Origin: Lactobacillus kimbladii
Lineage (GTDB): Bacteria > Bacillota > Bacilli > Lactobacillales > Lactobacillaceae
NCBI RefSeq assembly: GCF_014323605.1
Contig: NZ_SCMB01000001.1
Coordinates: 248,001-312,000, forward strand
Length of the DNA stretch: 64,000 nucleotides
Reading direction: 5' to 3'
The notes beneath the pieces are model-generated. The model was not told where the DNA came from. It did not search any database and worked only from the letters and a program-made list of their open reading frames with translations. Positions within the stretch are counted from its first letter, which is position 1. The number at the start of each line of letters is the position of its first letter. The position numbers and the translations under genes are program-made. Below are positions 17,695 through 26,127 of this stretch, piece after piece.

Positions 17695-17999
17695 AATCTA
17701 CTCCCAAATTTTTTCTCTCTCAAAAATAGCACTCAAATAGTGCTATTGTCAATTTGAGCTCAAAATACAAGATTTTTTGCAATTCTTTCTTTTATTCAAT
17801 CAAATTATTGCAGAAAAATTATATTTAAATTTTCAAAAAATGATATAGTACTGCGCTTTTCAGATAACATTTTAATCTAAAGGTTATTTTAAAGCAATTT
17901 TACTAAAAGAAGCTAAATTTATTAGAAAAATTTACTCAGATATATTATAATTAATTTGTTCCCGAGAATTATATAAAAAGTTTTTGGAACAAGTTAATA
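17695..17999. other. AT-rich intergenic region with inverted repeats
   Basis: No credible gene. It contains a 9-bp hairpin AATAGCACT/AGTGCTATT at about 17725-17747, close upstream of the mutarotase-like gene and possibly an operator or leader hairpin. Near 17957-17995 there is a 7-bp inverted repeat, TTGTTCC/GGAACAA, around an AT-rich centre. Confidence 0.4.
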
Positions 18000-18034
18000 A
18001 AAAGGGCACCCCAAGAAATTGGGATGCTTTTTTA
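18000..18034. terminator. Bidirectional terminator after hicB
   Basis: A 9-bp stem with one wobble pair (18006-18014 with 18019-18027) and a GAAA loop. T7 follows on the plus strand, and a T5 tract follows on the minus strand after the HicB stop. Confidence 0.75.
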
Positions 18035-18038
18035 TATA

Positions 18039-18326
18039 TTATATTTCGTAATTAATGCGATCACGTGAAGCTTCGGTTAGGTCTGCAGAAACCGGTGCAA
18101 CAAATGAGCCATCATCTGGCAATTCAATATCACTTACCTTGCTGACCTTGGGCAACACTGCTTTATTATAAAGACGGCTGGCAAGTGTGTCAGCAGCCAT
18201 TTTCATTGACTCACGCAAGCCTTGCCCTTCAGTTATTCCACCTTTAACATCAGGGAAACTGATTACATATATATCATTTTCCAGTGGTTTAAAAATAGCT
18301 GGATACGTCACAACTTTATGGTTCAT
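18039..18326 (-). CDS. Orphan HicB-like antitoxin-family protein
   Basis: A 95-residue protein. The N-terminal 60 residues fit the HicB partial RNase-H-like fold: YPAIFKPLENDIYVISFPDVKGGITEGQGLRESMKMAADTLA (outline: YPAIF, ISFPDV, TEGQGLRES). HicB normally neutralises the HicA mRNA interferase. No HicA-like frame (about 60 residues with the GSH motif) is visible on either side, so it may be solitary or belong to the HicB-only proteins common in lactobacilli. The ATG at 18326 is chosen because GAGGAGG lies 6 bases before it; the open frame extends 12 codons upstream without a ribosome site. The IS copy lies just upstream. Confidence 0.8.
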   Translation of the reverse strand: MNHKVVTYPAIFKPLENDIYVISFPDVKGGITEGQGLRESMKMAADTLASRLYNKAVLPKVSKVSDIELPDDGSFVAPVSADLTEASRDRINYEI

Positions 18327-18442
18327 CCTAAACCTCCTCGTTTTGCTCTTTCCTTCTACCATAATATACCCAAATTGCCAAAAAGAAGAAATAATTATTA
18401 AAAAATTATTTTTTAAAATAAAAAAGAGTTGATTTTTATAAT

Positions 18443-18467
18443 TGATGTGAACCCTAAAATTAGGACA
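18443..18467 (+). repeat. Left terminal inverted repeat of the IS
   Basis: Begins TGATGTGAACCC and ends TTAGGACA. It pairs with 19893-19917 at 20 of 25 positions. Confidence 0.8.
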
Positions 18468-18479
18468 CTTTATTAGCTG

Positions 18480-19874
18480 CTAACTAAGGACTAATTGCCG
18501 ATATTCAATCGGAGTTAGTCCTTTTAGTTTGATTTTGATTCTTTTATGATTGTAATACTCAATGTAGTCTCTAATCGCATCTTCCAGTTCAGTGAGATTC
18601 TTAAAGTGCTTTTCAAAACCATAAAACATTTCTCGCTTGAGTATCCCGAAGAAGCCTGCCATTAACCCATCATCAAGCGAATTGCCCTTGCGTGACATTG
18701 ACTGGCTAATGCCATGATTTTTGAGCCACGCTTGAAACTGGCCATTTTGGTATTGCCAGCCTTGATCAGTATGGAAGATCAAGCCATTCAAGGCCGGATA
18801 TTTGTGCTAGGCCTTTTTTAACATATCCATGGTCTGCTTAAGATTGGGGCTGCGGGAAATAGTATAGGAAACAATCTCTTGGGTGCAGCCGTCAATGATC
18901 GGTGATAAATAGGTCTTTTGCCCTTTGAGCTTGAACTCAGTTATATCTGAATACCATTTGTGATTGGGATAAACCGCACTGAAGCTGCGTTTAATCAGGT
19001 CAGGCTTAATCGGACCCTGAGTGCCACGATAGCTATTATATTTGAGCCAGCGTTTACTGACTATGCCGAACAGCTTCAGCTTGTTCATTAGGCGCTGCAC
19101 CTTTTTATGAATGACTAATAAACCGCGACACCTAAGCTCTGCAGTAATGCGGCGATAGACATAGCGGTGCTTGTGTTCTTCATAAATAGCTTTGATTTCA
19201 GCCATTATTTCTCGATTGTCCCGCTCTTTGTCCTTCTTCTTTAAAGTGTAGTAGTAATTGCTGCGGGATAGATGGGGCAGATTGGGATTGGCATTAATGG
19301 CATCAAGAATAAAAGTTACGCTGACTTTAAGCTCGCGCCTTAGTTGGGTAACTGCCTGGGCTATTTCCGAGGCTTGCGGTTCTTGGTCCGCTGGTCGACT
19401 AAGACACTCAATTTTTTTACAAATTCGTTCTCGATTTTCAGCTTTAAGTTCTGCTGGCGTAAGCGTTCGTTTTCTTGCTTGAGTCGATGGTTTTCCTGTT
19501 TGATCAGCTGTTCTCTTTTGGTCATGGGGCGGTCGTCCTCTCTGCTTGTTAACGATATTATACCCATTTTTACGGTATTCGCGCAGCCAATTGGACAACA
19601 TGCCATGACTTTTTAAACCTAAATCTAGCGCTACGTGATAAAGGGGCTCATGGTCAACTATGATTCGCCTAAGAGCCTGCTCCTTAAAATTACTTGTATA
19701 AGCAGTGAAAGGCTGATCTAAAATGGCTAGACCGTGACGGTCAATTAAAGCCAACAAGTAACCAATATTAGATTTGCCAACCTAATAACGCTGACTTAGC
19801 TCAGCGGGGCCGATTTGATAATCATGCTAAAGATGATAGATTTCAATTTTATCTTGTTTGGATAATTTAGACAT
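18480..19874 (-). pseudogene. IS3-family transposase remnant (orfA and orfB)
   Basis: Translation from an ATG at 19874 gives MSKLSKQDKIEIYHL, then TAG, HDYQIGPAELSQRY, then TAG, VGKSNIGYLLALIDRHG: the start of orfA with two amber codons. A helix-turn-helix region follows (LYHVALDLGLKSHGMLSNWL). At GRPP an extra C in CCGCCCC moves the real coiled-coil end of orfA (TKREQLIKQENHRLKQENE, ending KNRKPRK at 19361) into another frame. OrfB follows with NYYYTLKKK, a DDE-type SDITEFKL and later HTDQGWQYQN and SLDDGLMAGFFGILKREM, but a third TAG at about 18804 splits it after MDMLKKA. The catalytic residues survive, so decay is recent. All three stops are TAG. Confidence 0.88.
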
Positions 19875-19892
19875 AAAAATAACCCCAAAATT

Positions 19893-19917
19893 TGTCCTAA
19901 ATTTGTGGGTCATATCA
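19893..19917 (-). repeat. Right terminal inverted repeat of the IS
   Basis: Read on the minus strand it begins TGATATGACCC and ends TTAGGACA. It lies 19 bases upstream of the orfA ATG. Confidence 0.8.
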
Positions 19918-19944
19918 AATTTTCAACACATTTTTTATATTTAA

Positions 19945-21378
19945 TTATTTATTATTTTTAAATAGTCTCCATCCACTCAATAGAACCGTAATCAAACAAA
20001 TTACCATTGAAATAATAAAAACTACATGCATGCCATAAATAAAAATTTCAGGTTGTTTGGGCAGATAAGCGGTAACTCTTGCTCCCTTTGCTTTGCTCAT
20101 CGCAGCAAACAATACAGTAGTAGCACTTGATATACCAATGACCATTCCAAGATTTCGAGAAAGTGAATTAATACTGCCTGCAATGCCTAAATCTTTTTGC
20201 TCGACTGAGCTCATAACTAAAGAATTATTTGGGGAACTGAATATGCCACTGCCCAATCCCATAATTGCGATACTAATTATGAATAACCACATAGATGAAT
20301 CTAAACCGCATAATGTATAACCAATCTGACTGATCAGCAATAACACCAGACCAATAAAAGTAATCAATTTAGGACCGATTTTATCAGAAACAGAACCAGC
20401 AACTGGGGCAGCAAACAGTTGGACTACAGGTAATATCATTAAAATTAAGCCTGTTTTTCCCGGTGACAAGTGACGAGCATTTTCCAAATAAAAAGGAGTG
20501 ACCACATTAAAGAAAAAGTTAGTTATAAAAATTAATAATGCACAAAGCAGACTAACTGAAAAATCTGGATTTTTAAATAATTTAAATTGCAATAATGGAT
20601 TTGCTACATGATTTTCAACATAAATAAACCAGATAAAACTGACCAGACCTACTAGCAACATTAATAAAACGAGTAAAGAACTAAACCCTAGCTGCTGCCC
20701 TAAAAAAATACCGCCAAACAAAGTAATCATACCTAAAGCAAAGCTGAAAGAACCGGCCTTATCTAAAGCGGATTTAGTATAAGTAATGTCCTTAGGCAGG
20801 AATATAGCCCCAATTATTGCAGCTATCAGGCCAACAGGAACATTTAACCAGAAAATATAAGACCATGAAAGATGACTTAAAATTAAGCCACCAAGTCCGG
20901 GGCCGGCAATGGAACCCAAAGCAACAAAAGAACCGATTGTACCTAATGCCTTTCCTCTTTCAGTAGCCGGAAAAACTTCAGTAATGATTCCATTATTAGT
21001 AGCCATGGTCATGGCAGCACCAAAAGCCTGCAGTGCCCTAGCCAGCAATAAAAATATTAAATCAATTCTAATTCCTGATAAAAGCGAACCGGCAATAAAG
21101 AATATGGCTCCTAAGCGAAAAAACTTTATTTTGCCATATGTGTCACTTAATTTGCCAAAAAATAAAATAAAGCTGCAAACTACAATCAAATATAGTGAAA
21201 CTACCCATTCAGATTGACTCATCGGAATATGTAAGTCCTTACTGACCACTGGCAAAGCAATATTAACAATCGTACCGTCTAGGGTTGACATAAATGTAAA
21301 CAGCCCCACAGCAACTAATATCCACCAGCGATTTTTTTGTACCTTTTGATTAGATTGATAGCTTAATGTTTGTGCCAT
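19945..21378 (-). CDS. MFS multidrug exporter, EmrB/QacA (DHA2) type
   Basis: A 477-residue protein with about 14 membrane segments. Seen: LDGTIVNIALPVVSKDL in the first segment, the motif-A loop GKLSDTYGKIKFFRLG near residue 75, GSIAGPGLGGLIL (motif C of drug/proton antiporters) near residue 160, and WSYIFWLNVPVG. The family exports hydrophobic drugs in exchange for protons. It has its own good promoter with an overlapping palindrome, suggesting control by a repressor not encoded beside it. The IS ends 27 bases beyond its stop. The substrate is unknown. Confidence 0.9.
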   Translation of the reverse strand: MAQTLSYQSNQKVQKNRWWILVAVGLFTFMSTLDGTIVNIALPVVSKDLHIPMSQSEWVVSLYLIVVCSFILFFGKLSDTYGKIKFFRLGAIFFIAGSLLSGIRIDLIFLLLARALQAFGAAMTMATNNGIITEVFPATERGKALGTIGSFVALGSIAGPGLGGLILSHLSWSYIFWLNVPVGLIAAIIGAIFLPKDITYTKSALDKAGSFSFALGMITLFGGIFLGQQLGFSSLLVLLMLLVGLVSFIWFIYVENHVANPLLQFKLFKNPDFSVSLLCALLIFITNFFFNVVTPFYLENARHLSPGKTGLILMILPVVQLFAAPVAGSVSDKIGPKLITFIGLVLLLISQIGYTLCGLDSSMWLFIISIAIMGLGSGIFSSPNNSLVMSSVEQKDLGIAGSINSLSRNLGMVIGISSATTVLFAAMSKAKGARVTAYLPKQPEIFIYGMHVVFIISMVICLITVLLSGWRLFKNNK

Positions 21379-21402
21379 TTTAATATACTCTCCATTTCTA
21401 AA

Positions 21403-21455
21403 TTAGTTAGGTACCTTAATAGATTGAATTATACACCTTTTTTTCTATCTGCCAA
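21403..21455 (-). promoter_or_regulatory. Promoter and operator-like palindrome of the MFS exporter
   Basis: TTGGCA (21450-21455) and TATAAT (21428-21433) are 16 bases apart on the minus strand. Just downstream of the -10, an imperfect palindrome centred on GGTACC (21403-21422, 14 of 20 positions symmetric) overlaps the likely transcript start, as TetR or MarR operators do. Confidence 0.6.
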
Positions 21456-21459
21456 GTAT

Positions 21460-21493
21460 AAAAGCGACCACATATTTATGTAGTCGCTTTTTC
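21460..21493. terminator. Bidirectional terminator
   Basis: Stem AAAGCGAC/GTCGCTTT (21461-21468 with 21483-21490), extended inward by ACATA/TATGT across one mismatch. T5 follows on the plus strand. It isolates the exporter promoter from upstream sequence. Confidence 0.65.
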
Positions 21494-21523
21494 TGATTAG
21501 CAGGTGAATATTATGTAAGTAAT

Positions 21524-21661
21524 CTAAATTGATAAAAGTAATTTACGAACTTCTTGTAGACTATGAGCACTAAGTAAATGCTTGACATTATTTAGCCTCT
21601 TTCTAGATGTAATCGTTTTTAACCAATATTCAAGCACGACGACTGAATAAGCAAAAGTCAA
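21524..21661 (-). other. Possible 3' remnant of a lost gene, 45 codons
   Basis: A short frame ending SAHSLQEVRKLLLSI with a TTG at its start and no ribosome site. It looks like the charged, helical C-terminus of a larger protein, but I recognise no family. It is flanked by two terminators (21460-21493 and 21711-21743). It may be chance; the rest of 21494-22046 holds no gene. Confidence 0.2.
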
Positions 21662-21710
21662 GGTTATCTATTATTTCTGGTGCAATCAGTTAACTAGAGA
21701 TTTGGGCAAC

Positions 21711-21743
21711 AAAAAAGCGCATTTTTTGAAATGTGCTTTTTTT
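21711..21743 (+). terminator. Terminator in the hflX upstream spacer
   Basis: A 10-bp stem with a G-T pair (21713-21722 with 21731-21740) followed by T7 on the plus strand and flanked by A6 for the minus strand. No gene is evident just before it. Confidence 0.55.
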
Positions 21744-21915
21744 ACTTTTGATGATTTAGCTTTTCTTTAAATATAGACTGCTTATATTTTAACTATTAAT
21801 CATTATTATTATCAAGATAATTTATATATTACTGGCAAGTCCATCAAAAGCAGTAATTTGTAATATCATTAACAAAAGGTTAATTATTTATTTTTTTAAT
21901 TTACTTCTTCTTTTT

Positions 21916-21944
21916 GGTAAACTAAGCGTTTTGTATTAAAATTA
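21916..21944 (+). promoter_or_regulatory. Promoter candidate for hflX
   Basis: TTGGTA and TAAAAT lie 17 bases apart in the stretch TTGGTAAACTAAGCG to ATTAAAATTAAAC, roughly 100 bases before the hflX ATG. The long leader shows no recognised riboswitch. Confidence 0.35.
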
Positions 21945-22046
21945 AACTATCATACACGCAAAAGAAGTACGAAACATGAGGATTAATAATTTTTAATTTT
22001 TTTGAGAAATACTACTTAATTACTTTATGTACAGAAAGAGAATTAA

Positions 22047-23327
22047 ATGATTGAAAATACTCCACGTAAAACAAAAGCATTTATTGCTGGAGCTAATTTA
22101 AATGATCCTAATTTTGAATACTACATGAGTGAACTAGCCAACCTTACAGAAGCTGCAAACATGGAGGTTGTAGGACAAGCTCGACAAAATGAGGAACATA
22201 TAATAGCTGGCACTTATTTTGGCTTAGGAAAAATCAATGAAATTAAGGATATGGCACACGGTTTAAAAGCAAAAGTTCTAGTACTCAATGATGAATTGAC
22301 GCCGGTTCAAATTCGGAACTTAGAGAAATTAACTAAATTACGAGTAATTGACCGTACCGAATTAATTTTAGAAATATTTTCAAGTAGAGCACGCACTAAG
22401 CAAGCAAAACTGCAGGTTCAACTGGCACGCCTGCAGTATGAATTGCCACGTTTGCATCCATCAGAAAATACCCTGGACCAGCAACGCGGTAATGGTGGCT
22501 CAACTGGCGGCGGCTTTGCCAACCGTGGTGCTGGAGAATCCAAGCTGGAATTGAACCGCCGCACCATTGGTAAACAAATTTCTATTATAAAAAAAGAATT
22601 ACAAGCAATTGATAAGCAGGAACAAATCAAGGCCAAAAGGCGTAATCAAAACCATATTCCTAAAGTAGCGCTTGTAGGTTATACCAATGCTGGCAAATCA
22701 ACCACAATGAATGGGCTGTTAAAAGAATTTTCCAAACATAGTGATAAACAGGTTTTTGTTAAAAATATGTTATTTGCAACTTTAGACACAAATGTGCGCA
22801 GAATTGACTTAGAGAATAATTTTAGTTTTATTCTTTCAGACACAGTTGGTTTTATTTCTAAATTACCTCATAATTTGATTGAATCTTTTAAAGCAACTTT
22901 ACAAGAAGTAAAAGATGCCGACTTATTGATAAACGTTGTTGATGCTTCAGATCCTAATATGATTCAAATGATTCGCACTACACAAAATGTGCTTAATGAA
23001 ATTGGTGTTAAAAATACTCCGATGATCACTGCCTATAATAAGGCTGACAAGTCGGAACGCAATTATCCCCAAATTGAAGGCAGCGGCATTTTATATTCTG
23101 CAGTTGACATTAAATCTATTGAAACCCTCACTGATTTAATAACAAAACGAATTTTTACCAATTATAAAAAAATCAATTTGTTATTGCCTTTATCCGCAGG
23201 AAAGATTTTATCCTATTTACATGAAAATGCCCAAGTATTAACAGAGACATATCAAAATGATGGTGTTCATATTGCTGTGCGGCTATCATCTAGAGAAAAA
23301 GCACAATTGGCCAGTTATATTGTCTAG
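22047..23327 (+). CDS. hflX: Ribosome-associated GTPase HflX
   Basis: A 426-residue protein. The N-terminal HflX domain (about residues 1-180) has GTYFGLGKINEI, VLVLNDELTPVQIRNLEK, VIDRTELILEIFSSRARTKQAKLQVQLA and the glycine-rich RGNGGSTGGGFANRGAGES linker. The G domain follows: P-loop VGYTNAGKST near residue 211, switch I with TLDTNVRR, DTVGFISKLPHNLIESFKATL, NVVDASDP and YNKAD as the NKxD motif. HflX binds the 50S subunit and can split stalled ribosomes after heat or antibiotic stress. It is a single gene with a terminator right after it. Confidence 0.97.
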   Translation: MIENTPRKTKAFIAGANLNDPNFEYYMSELANLTEAANMEVVGQARQNEEHIIAGTYFGLGKINEIKDMAHGLKAKVLVLNDELTPVQIRNLEKLTKLRVIDRTELILEIFSSRARTKQAKLQVQLARLQYELPRLHPSENTLDQQRGNGGSTGGGFANRGAGESKLELNRRTIGKQISIIKKELQAIDKQEQIKAKRRNQNHIPKVALVGYTNAGKSTTMNGLLKEFSKHSDKQVFVKNMLFATLDTNVRRIDLENNFSFILSDTVGFISKLPHNLIESFKATLQEVKDADLLINVVDASDPNMIQMIRTTQNVLNEIGVKNTPMITAYNKADKSERNYPQIEGSGILYSAVDIKSIETLTDLITKRIFTNYKKINLLLPLSAGKILSYLHENAQVLTETYQNDGVHIAVRLSSREKAQLASYIV

Positions 23328-23359
23328 ACGAAAATAAACGATAGAAAACTAACACTAAT

Positions 23360-23396
23360 AAAAAAGATTCTCACTTCAATATGAGAATCTTTTTTA
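23360..23396. terminator. Terminator after hflX, bidirectional
   Basis: A 14-bp near-perfect stem (from 23360 to 23373, and 23382 to 23395) with an 8-base loop and flanking A and T runs. It serves hflX and, less directly, the convergent NlpC/P60 gene. Confidence 0.9.
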
Positions 23397-23446
23397 ATAT
23401 AAATTGATAATCGAAAATCAATTTAATCATAAAATTTGCCTGTAAA

Positions 23447-24361
23447 TTAGAGAAGAACACGTTTTGCTATACAAGGATAAAAATATGAGCTGATTGTTTG
23501 TAATACAACGCCTTGTTCCGGTGTAGCGGCACTGACGTACTGATTATTTCCAACATAAATGCCAACATGATAAGGCGCATCTGTCGAGCCCCAATATAAT
23601 AGATCTCCAGGGTGCAACTGGCTCATTGCCACCGTTTGCCCAACCTTTACTTGATCAGTCGTTACTCGTGGTAATTTTACACCACCAGCTTCATTATACA
23701 CATACTGCACCAAACCAGAACAATCATAATTATCTGGACCGTTGCCACCCCAGACATAGCCCTTACCTAATTGACTTTCAGCTAAACTGACTACAGCCTG
23801 TGCACGTCTTGAAGTATCGCTTGAAGAATTATTAGAAACAGTTCTATTACCCAAATTAATTGGATTTACGGTAGTTTTATTACTCTTCTTTTTAATAACA
23901 TTATTTAAACTAGGAACCATTACTTTTTGTTTTTGAACCTTTTGTTTTTTTGGTACTTTTAATGCCTTTTTAGGCTTTATTTTTTTATCTTTCTTTTTTG
24001 TGGCAACAGATTTTACTTGTTCACGAGCAGTTTTAGCATCAGATTTTTCTTCTAGATCTTCAGTATAACGAGCTTCAATCCACTCACTGTCACCAATCAT
24101 ATACCATAGCTTACCTTTGCGGTCCACTGCAGTTTTAGCAACATTCCACTTACTTTTGTTTTTGGCACGAAAACTTATCAGTTGACCACCTTCAAAATTT
24201 GTCCAAATCTTGACATCTTTATTTGGTAAACAACTAATTTGAATTCTCTTGATTGGGACTTTTAATGTAGCAGCATCCACAGCTTTCTGCGGTGAAACCA
24301 CACCAATTCCGGTAAGAGTCAATGCCGCGGCAAAACCCATTTTCCAAAAATTACGCTTCAT
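23447..24361 (-). CDS. Secreted NlpC/P60 endopeptidase with SH3-like domain, altered third catalytic residue
   Basis: A 304-residue secreted protein. It has a signal peptide (about 1-31, ending VDAA), an SH3/SLAP-like module (about 33-100, with WYMIGDSEWIEARY), a lysine-rich linker (about 120-165) and a C-terminal NlpC/P60 domain. Such enzymes cut D-iGlu-diaminoacid bonds in peptidoglycan stems. The nucleophile is about Cys214 (NYDCSG) and the base about His265 (YHVGIYVG). The third residue, His in both neighbours (VHAATP), is Ser here (VSAATPEQG). It is the last of three tandem paralogs. The ATG at 24361 is preferred over a TTG one codon upstream, with GGAGA 9 bases before it. Confidence 0.9.
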   Translation of the reverse strand: MKRNFWKMGFAAALTLTGIGVVSPQKAVDAATLKVPIKRIQISCLPNKDVKIWTNFEGGQLISFRAKNKSKWNVAKTAVDRKGKLWYMIGDSEWIEARYTEDLEEKSDAKTAREQVKSVATKKKDKKIKPKKALKVPKKQKVQKQKVMVPSLNNVIKKKSNKTTVNPINLGNRTVSNNSSSDTSRRAQAVVSLAESQLGKGYVWGGNGPDNYDCSGLVQYVYNEAGGVKLPRVTTDQVKVGQTVAMSQLHPGDLLYWGSTDAPYHVGIYVGNNQYVSAATPEQGVVLQTISSYFYPCIAKRVLL

Positions 24362-24465
24362 CAAATCAGTTCTCCTTCAATAGCTTAATGTGATCAAAAA
24401 TTAGTATTCAATTTTATTTTAAACGCTTCAGATTTTTAATCAAGTTACTCCAATCAATTAGCAAT

Positions 24466-24500
24466 AAAAAAACACTTAGAAAATTTTCTAAGTGTTTAAA
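24466..24500. terminator. Palindromic terminator between NlpC/P60 paralogs
   Basis: A 28-base perfect palindrome (24470-24497) with A and T runs at its ends, directly after the stop of the middle paralog. Confidence 0.85.
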
Positions 24501-24514
24501 TTTCAAGCTTATTC

Positions 24515-25246
24515 TTATTCCAGAACACGTTTTGCAACTGATGGGTAGAAATATGAACTTAAATTTTCTTTTACAACCCCTTGAGCTGGAGTAGCAGCAT
24601 GGACATATTGATTGTCGCCAACATAGATACCTACATGATATGGTGCTGTCGATGAACCCCAAAATAGAAGGTCACCAGGCCTTAAATTTTGCATTGAAAC
24701 TTTCTTGCCCTGCTTAACTTGTGAATAAGTTGTACGACCCAAGTTTACTCCGGTAGCTTTGTTATAAACATATTGGGCTAAACCTGAACAGTCAAAACCT
24801 TGAAGTCCGTTTCCGCCCCACGCGTATGATTTTCCAACTTCAGCGTTTGCCAAATCAACAACTTTTTCTGCCTGTTTTACACTTTTTTTCTTGATAGCTC
24901 TAGCTTGAACTTTTGCTATTTTAACTCCTGGCTTGACAGTATAACGAGCTTGAATCCATTGATTTTCACCAATCTGATACCAAGTATTTCCCTTTTTATC
25001 AATCGCAGTGCTTAAAACGCTCACTTTTTTACCGTGCTTAATTCTTTTACCAGTAAAAGTAGGATTTTCATAATTATCCCACACATTAATGCCATATCCA
25101 GGAACATAATTGATTTTTAACTTGTTTGTAGAAGCCTTAACATTAGTAGCAGCAGAACTGGTATTTACTGCATTTGCAATGCCAAATCCAGTAACGGTCA
25201 AAGCAGCAGCAGTAGTAAATTTAACTAAATTACTTTTAACTTTCAA
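24515..25246 (-). CDS. Secreted NlpC/P60 endopeptidase with SH3-like domain
   Basis: About 243 residues: signal peptide ending near SSAA, an SH3/SLAP-like module (GINVWDNYENP, then WYQIGENQWIQARY), a short basic linker (AIKKKSVKQAEK) and an NlpC/P60 domain with FDCSG, YHVGIYVG and YVHAATPAQGV, so all three catalytic residues are present. It is predicted to be secreted to the wall and to cut stem peptides. The start is TTG at 25246, because GGGGG lies 9 bases before it; the TTG at 25252 is too close to that site. It shares the domain plan of the downstream paralog but has a shorter linker, indicating tandem duplication. Confidence 0.9.
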   Translation of the reverse strand: MKVKSNLVKFTTAAALTVTGFGIANAVNTSSAATNVKASTNKLKINYVPGYGINVWDNYENPTFTGKRIKHGKKVSVLSTAIDKKGNTWYQIGENQWIQARYTVKPGVKIAKVQARAIKKKSVKQAEKVVDLANAEVGKSYAWGGNGLQGFDCSGLAQYVYNKATGVNLGRTTYSQVKQGKKVSMQNLRPGDLLFWGSSTAPYHVGIYVGDNQYVHAATPAQGVVKENLSSYFYPSVAKRVLE

Positions 25247-25365
25247 AATCAAAATCCCCCCGTATTTGCATTAAATATTTTTAAATTAAGTTCTATTTCT
25301 ACGTCACAAAATCAATTTTACTCGCATATTGTTACAATAAGGTTACAACAATAATACCGGTAAGT

Positions 25366-25402
25366 AAAAAAGCCCTTTCAGCTTTATTGTGCCTGAAAGG
25401 GC
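25366..25402 (-). terminator. Terminator after the first NlpC/P60 gene
   Basis: A perfect 10-bp GC-rich stem (25393-25402 with 25372-25381), 11-base loop, and a T6 tract on the minus strand. Confidence 0.88.
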
Positions 25403-25445
25403 AAACCTACTTTTTTAAAATTTTAAATCTAGAATCAGAGCTTAA

Positions 25446-25937
25446 TTAATCTAGTATACGTTTAGCAGCTGAAGGATAGAAATATGCACTAAGTGATTGC
25501 TTTAAAACACCCTGACGTGGGGTAGCTGCATGAACAAATTGGTTATCTCCAACATAAATGCCAACATGATAAGGTTCAACAGAAGAACCCCAGAAAAGCA
25601 AATCACCCTTCTTTAACTTTTTTAATGAAACTTTTTTACCCTGTGCTACTTGAGAATAAGTGCTTCTTGGTAAAATTTTATTTCCAGCTTTTTTATACAC
25701 ATATTGTACTAAACCGGAACAATCAAAAGAGTAAGGACCTGTGGCTCCGTATACATAGCCTTTACCTACCTGTTTTTTGGCTAATTTAGCTACAGCTGTT
25801 CGCTTTTTGGTTACACTACTGGCACTGACATCGTTTGCAGTAACAGCACTAACTACCGTTACACTAGTTGCACTAGTGAAAAACAAAGCAATGAAAGTTA
25901 TTAACTTAAATAATCTCTTTGAGTGTCTGTGTTTCAA
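25446..25937 (-). CDS. Small secreted NlpC/P60 endopeptidase
   Basis: About 163 residues: a signal peptide (KLITFIALFFTSATSVTVVSA region) directly followed by the NlpC/P60 domain, without the SH3-like module of its two neighbours. Catalytic residues are intact: FDCSG, YHVGIYVG and FVHAATPRQGV. I choose the TTG at 25937 (MKHRHSKRLFK) because it gives a normal signal peptide and parallels the TTGAAA start of the next gene. An upstream start at 26042 would put 35 non-hydrophobic residues first. It is the first of three tandem wall-hydrolase genes, each with its own terminator. Confidence 0.82.
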   Translation of the reverse strand: MKHRHSKRLFKLITFIALFFTSATSVTVVSAVTANDVSASSVTKKRTAVAKLAKKQVGKGYVYGATGPYSFDCSGLVQYVYKKAGNKILPRSTYSQVAQGKKVSLKKLKKGDLLFWGSSVEPYHVGIYVGDNQFVHAATPRQGVLKQSLSAYFYPSAAKRILD

Positions 25938-26127
25938 AATTAAACTCTTTTCTAGTTCATATACAAAAATCGTTCGTAATTCCAACAAATGATAGTTAGG
26001 AATCATTCGTCCTATTTCTCCGACATTTTCTATAATACTCATTTAATGTTACACATTTGTTTCAAACGAGCTACAAAACGTTAAGAATTTTATTTTGAAA
26101 CGGATATTTTTTACAAAAGTAATTTAA

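Larger units (their letters stand above)
18443..19917 (-). mobile_element. Decayed IS3-family (IS150-like) insertion sequence
   Basis: A 1475-bp element with 25-bp imperfect terminal inverted repeats (18443-18467 and 19893-19917, 20 of 25 identical, both starting TGAT and ending TTAGGACA inward). A 3-bp direct repeat AAT flanks it (18440-18442 and 19918-19920), which is the target duplication size expected for IS3 elements. It carries orfA/orfB transposase frames on the minus strand, both broken. It sits between hicB and a multidrug exporter gene and interrupts no recognisable gene. Confidence 0.88.

Noticed and set aside
19361-19606. Separate 81-residue coiled-coil protein
   Set aside because: It is the C-terminal part of the IS orfA in its natural frame, exposed by the C insertion, not an independent gene.
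18480-19874. TAG recoding or programmed readthrough in the IS
   Set aside because: No other gene in the window has in-frame TAG codons and several genes use TAG as a normal stop, so ordinary decay is far more likely.
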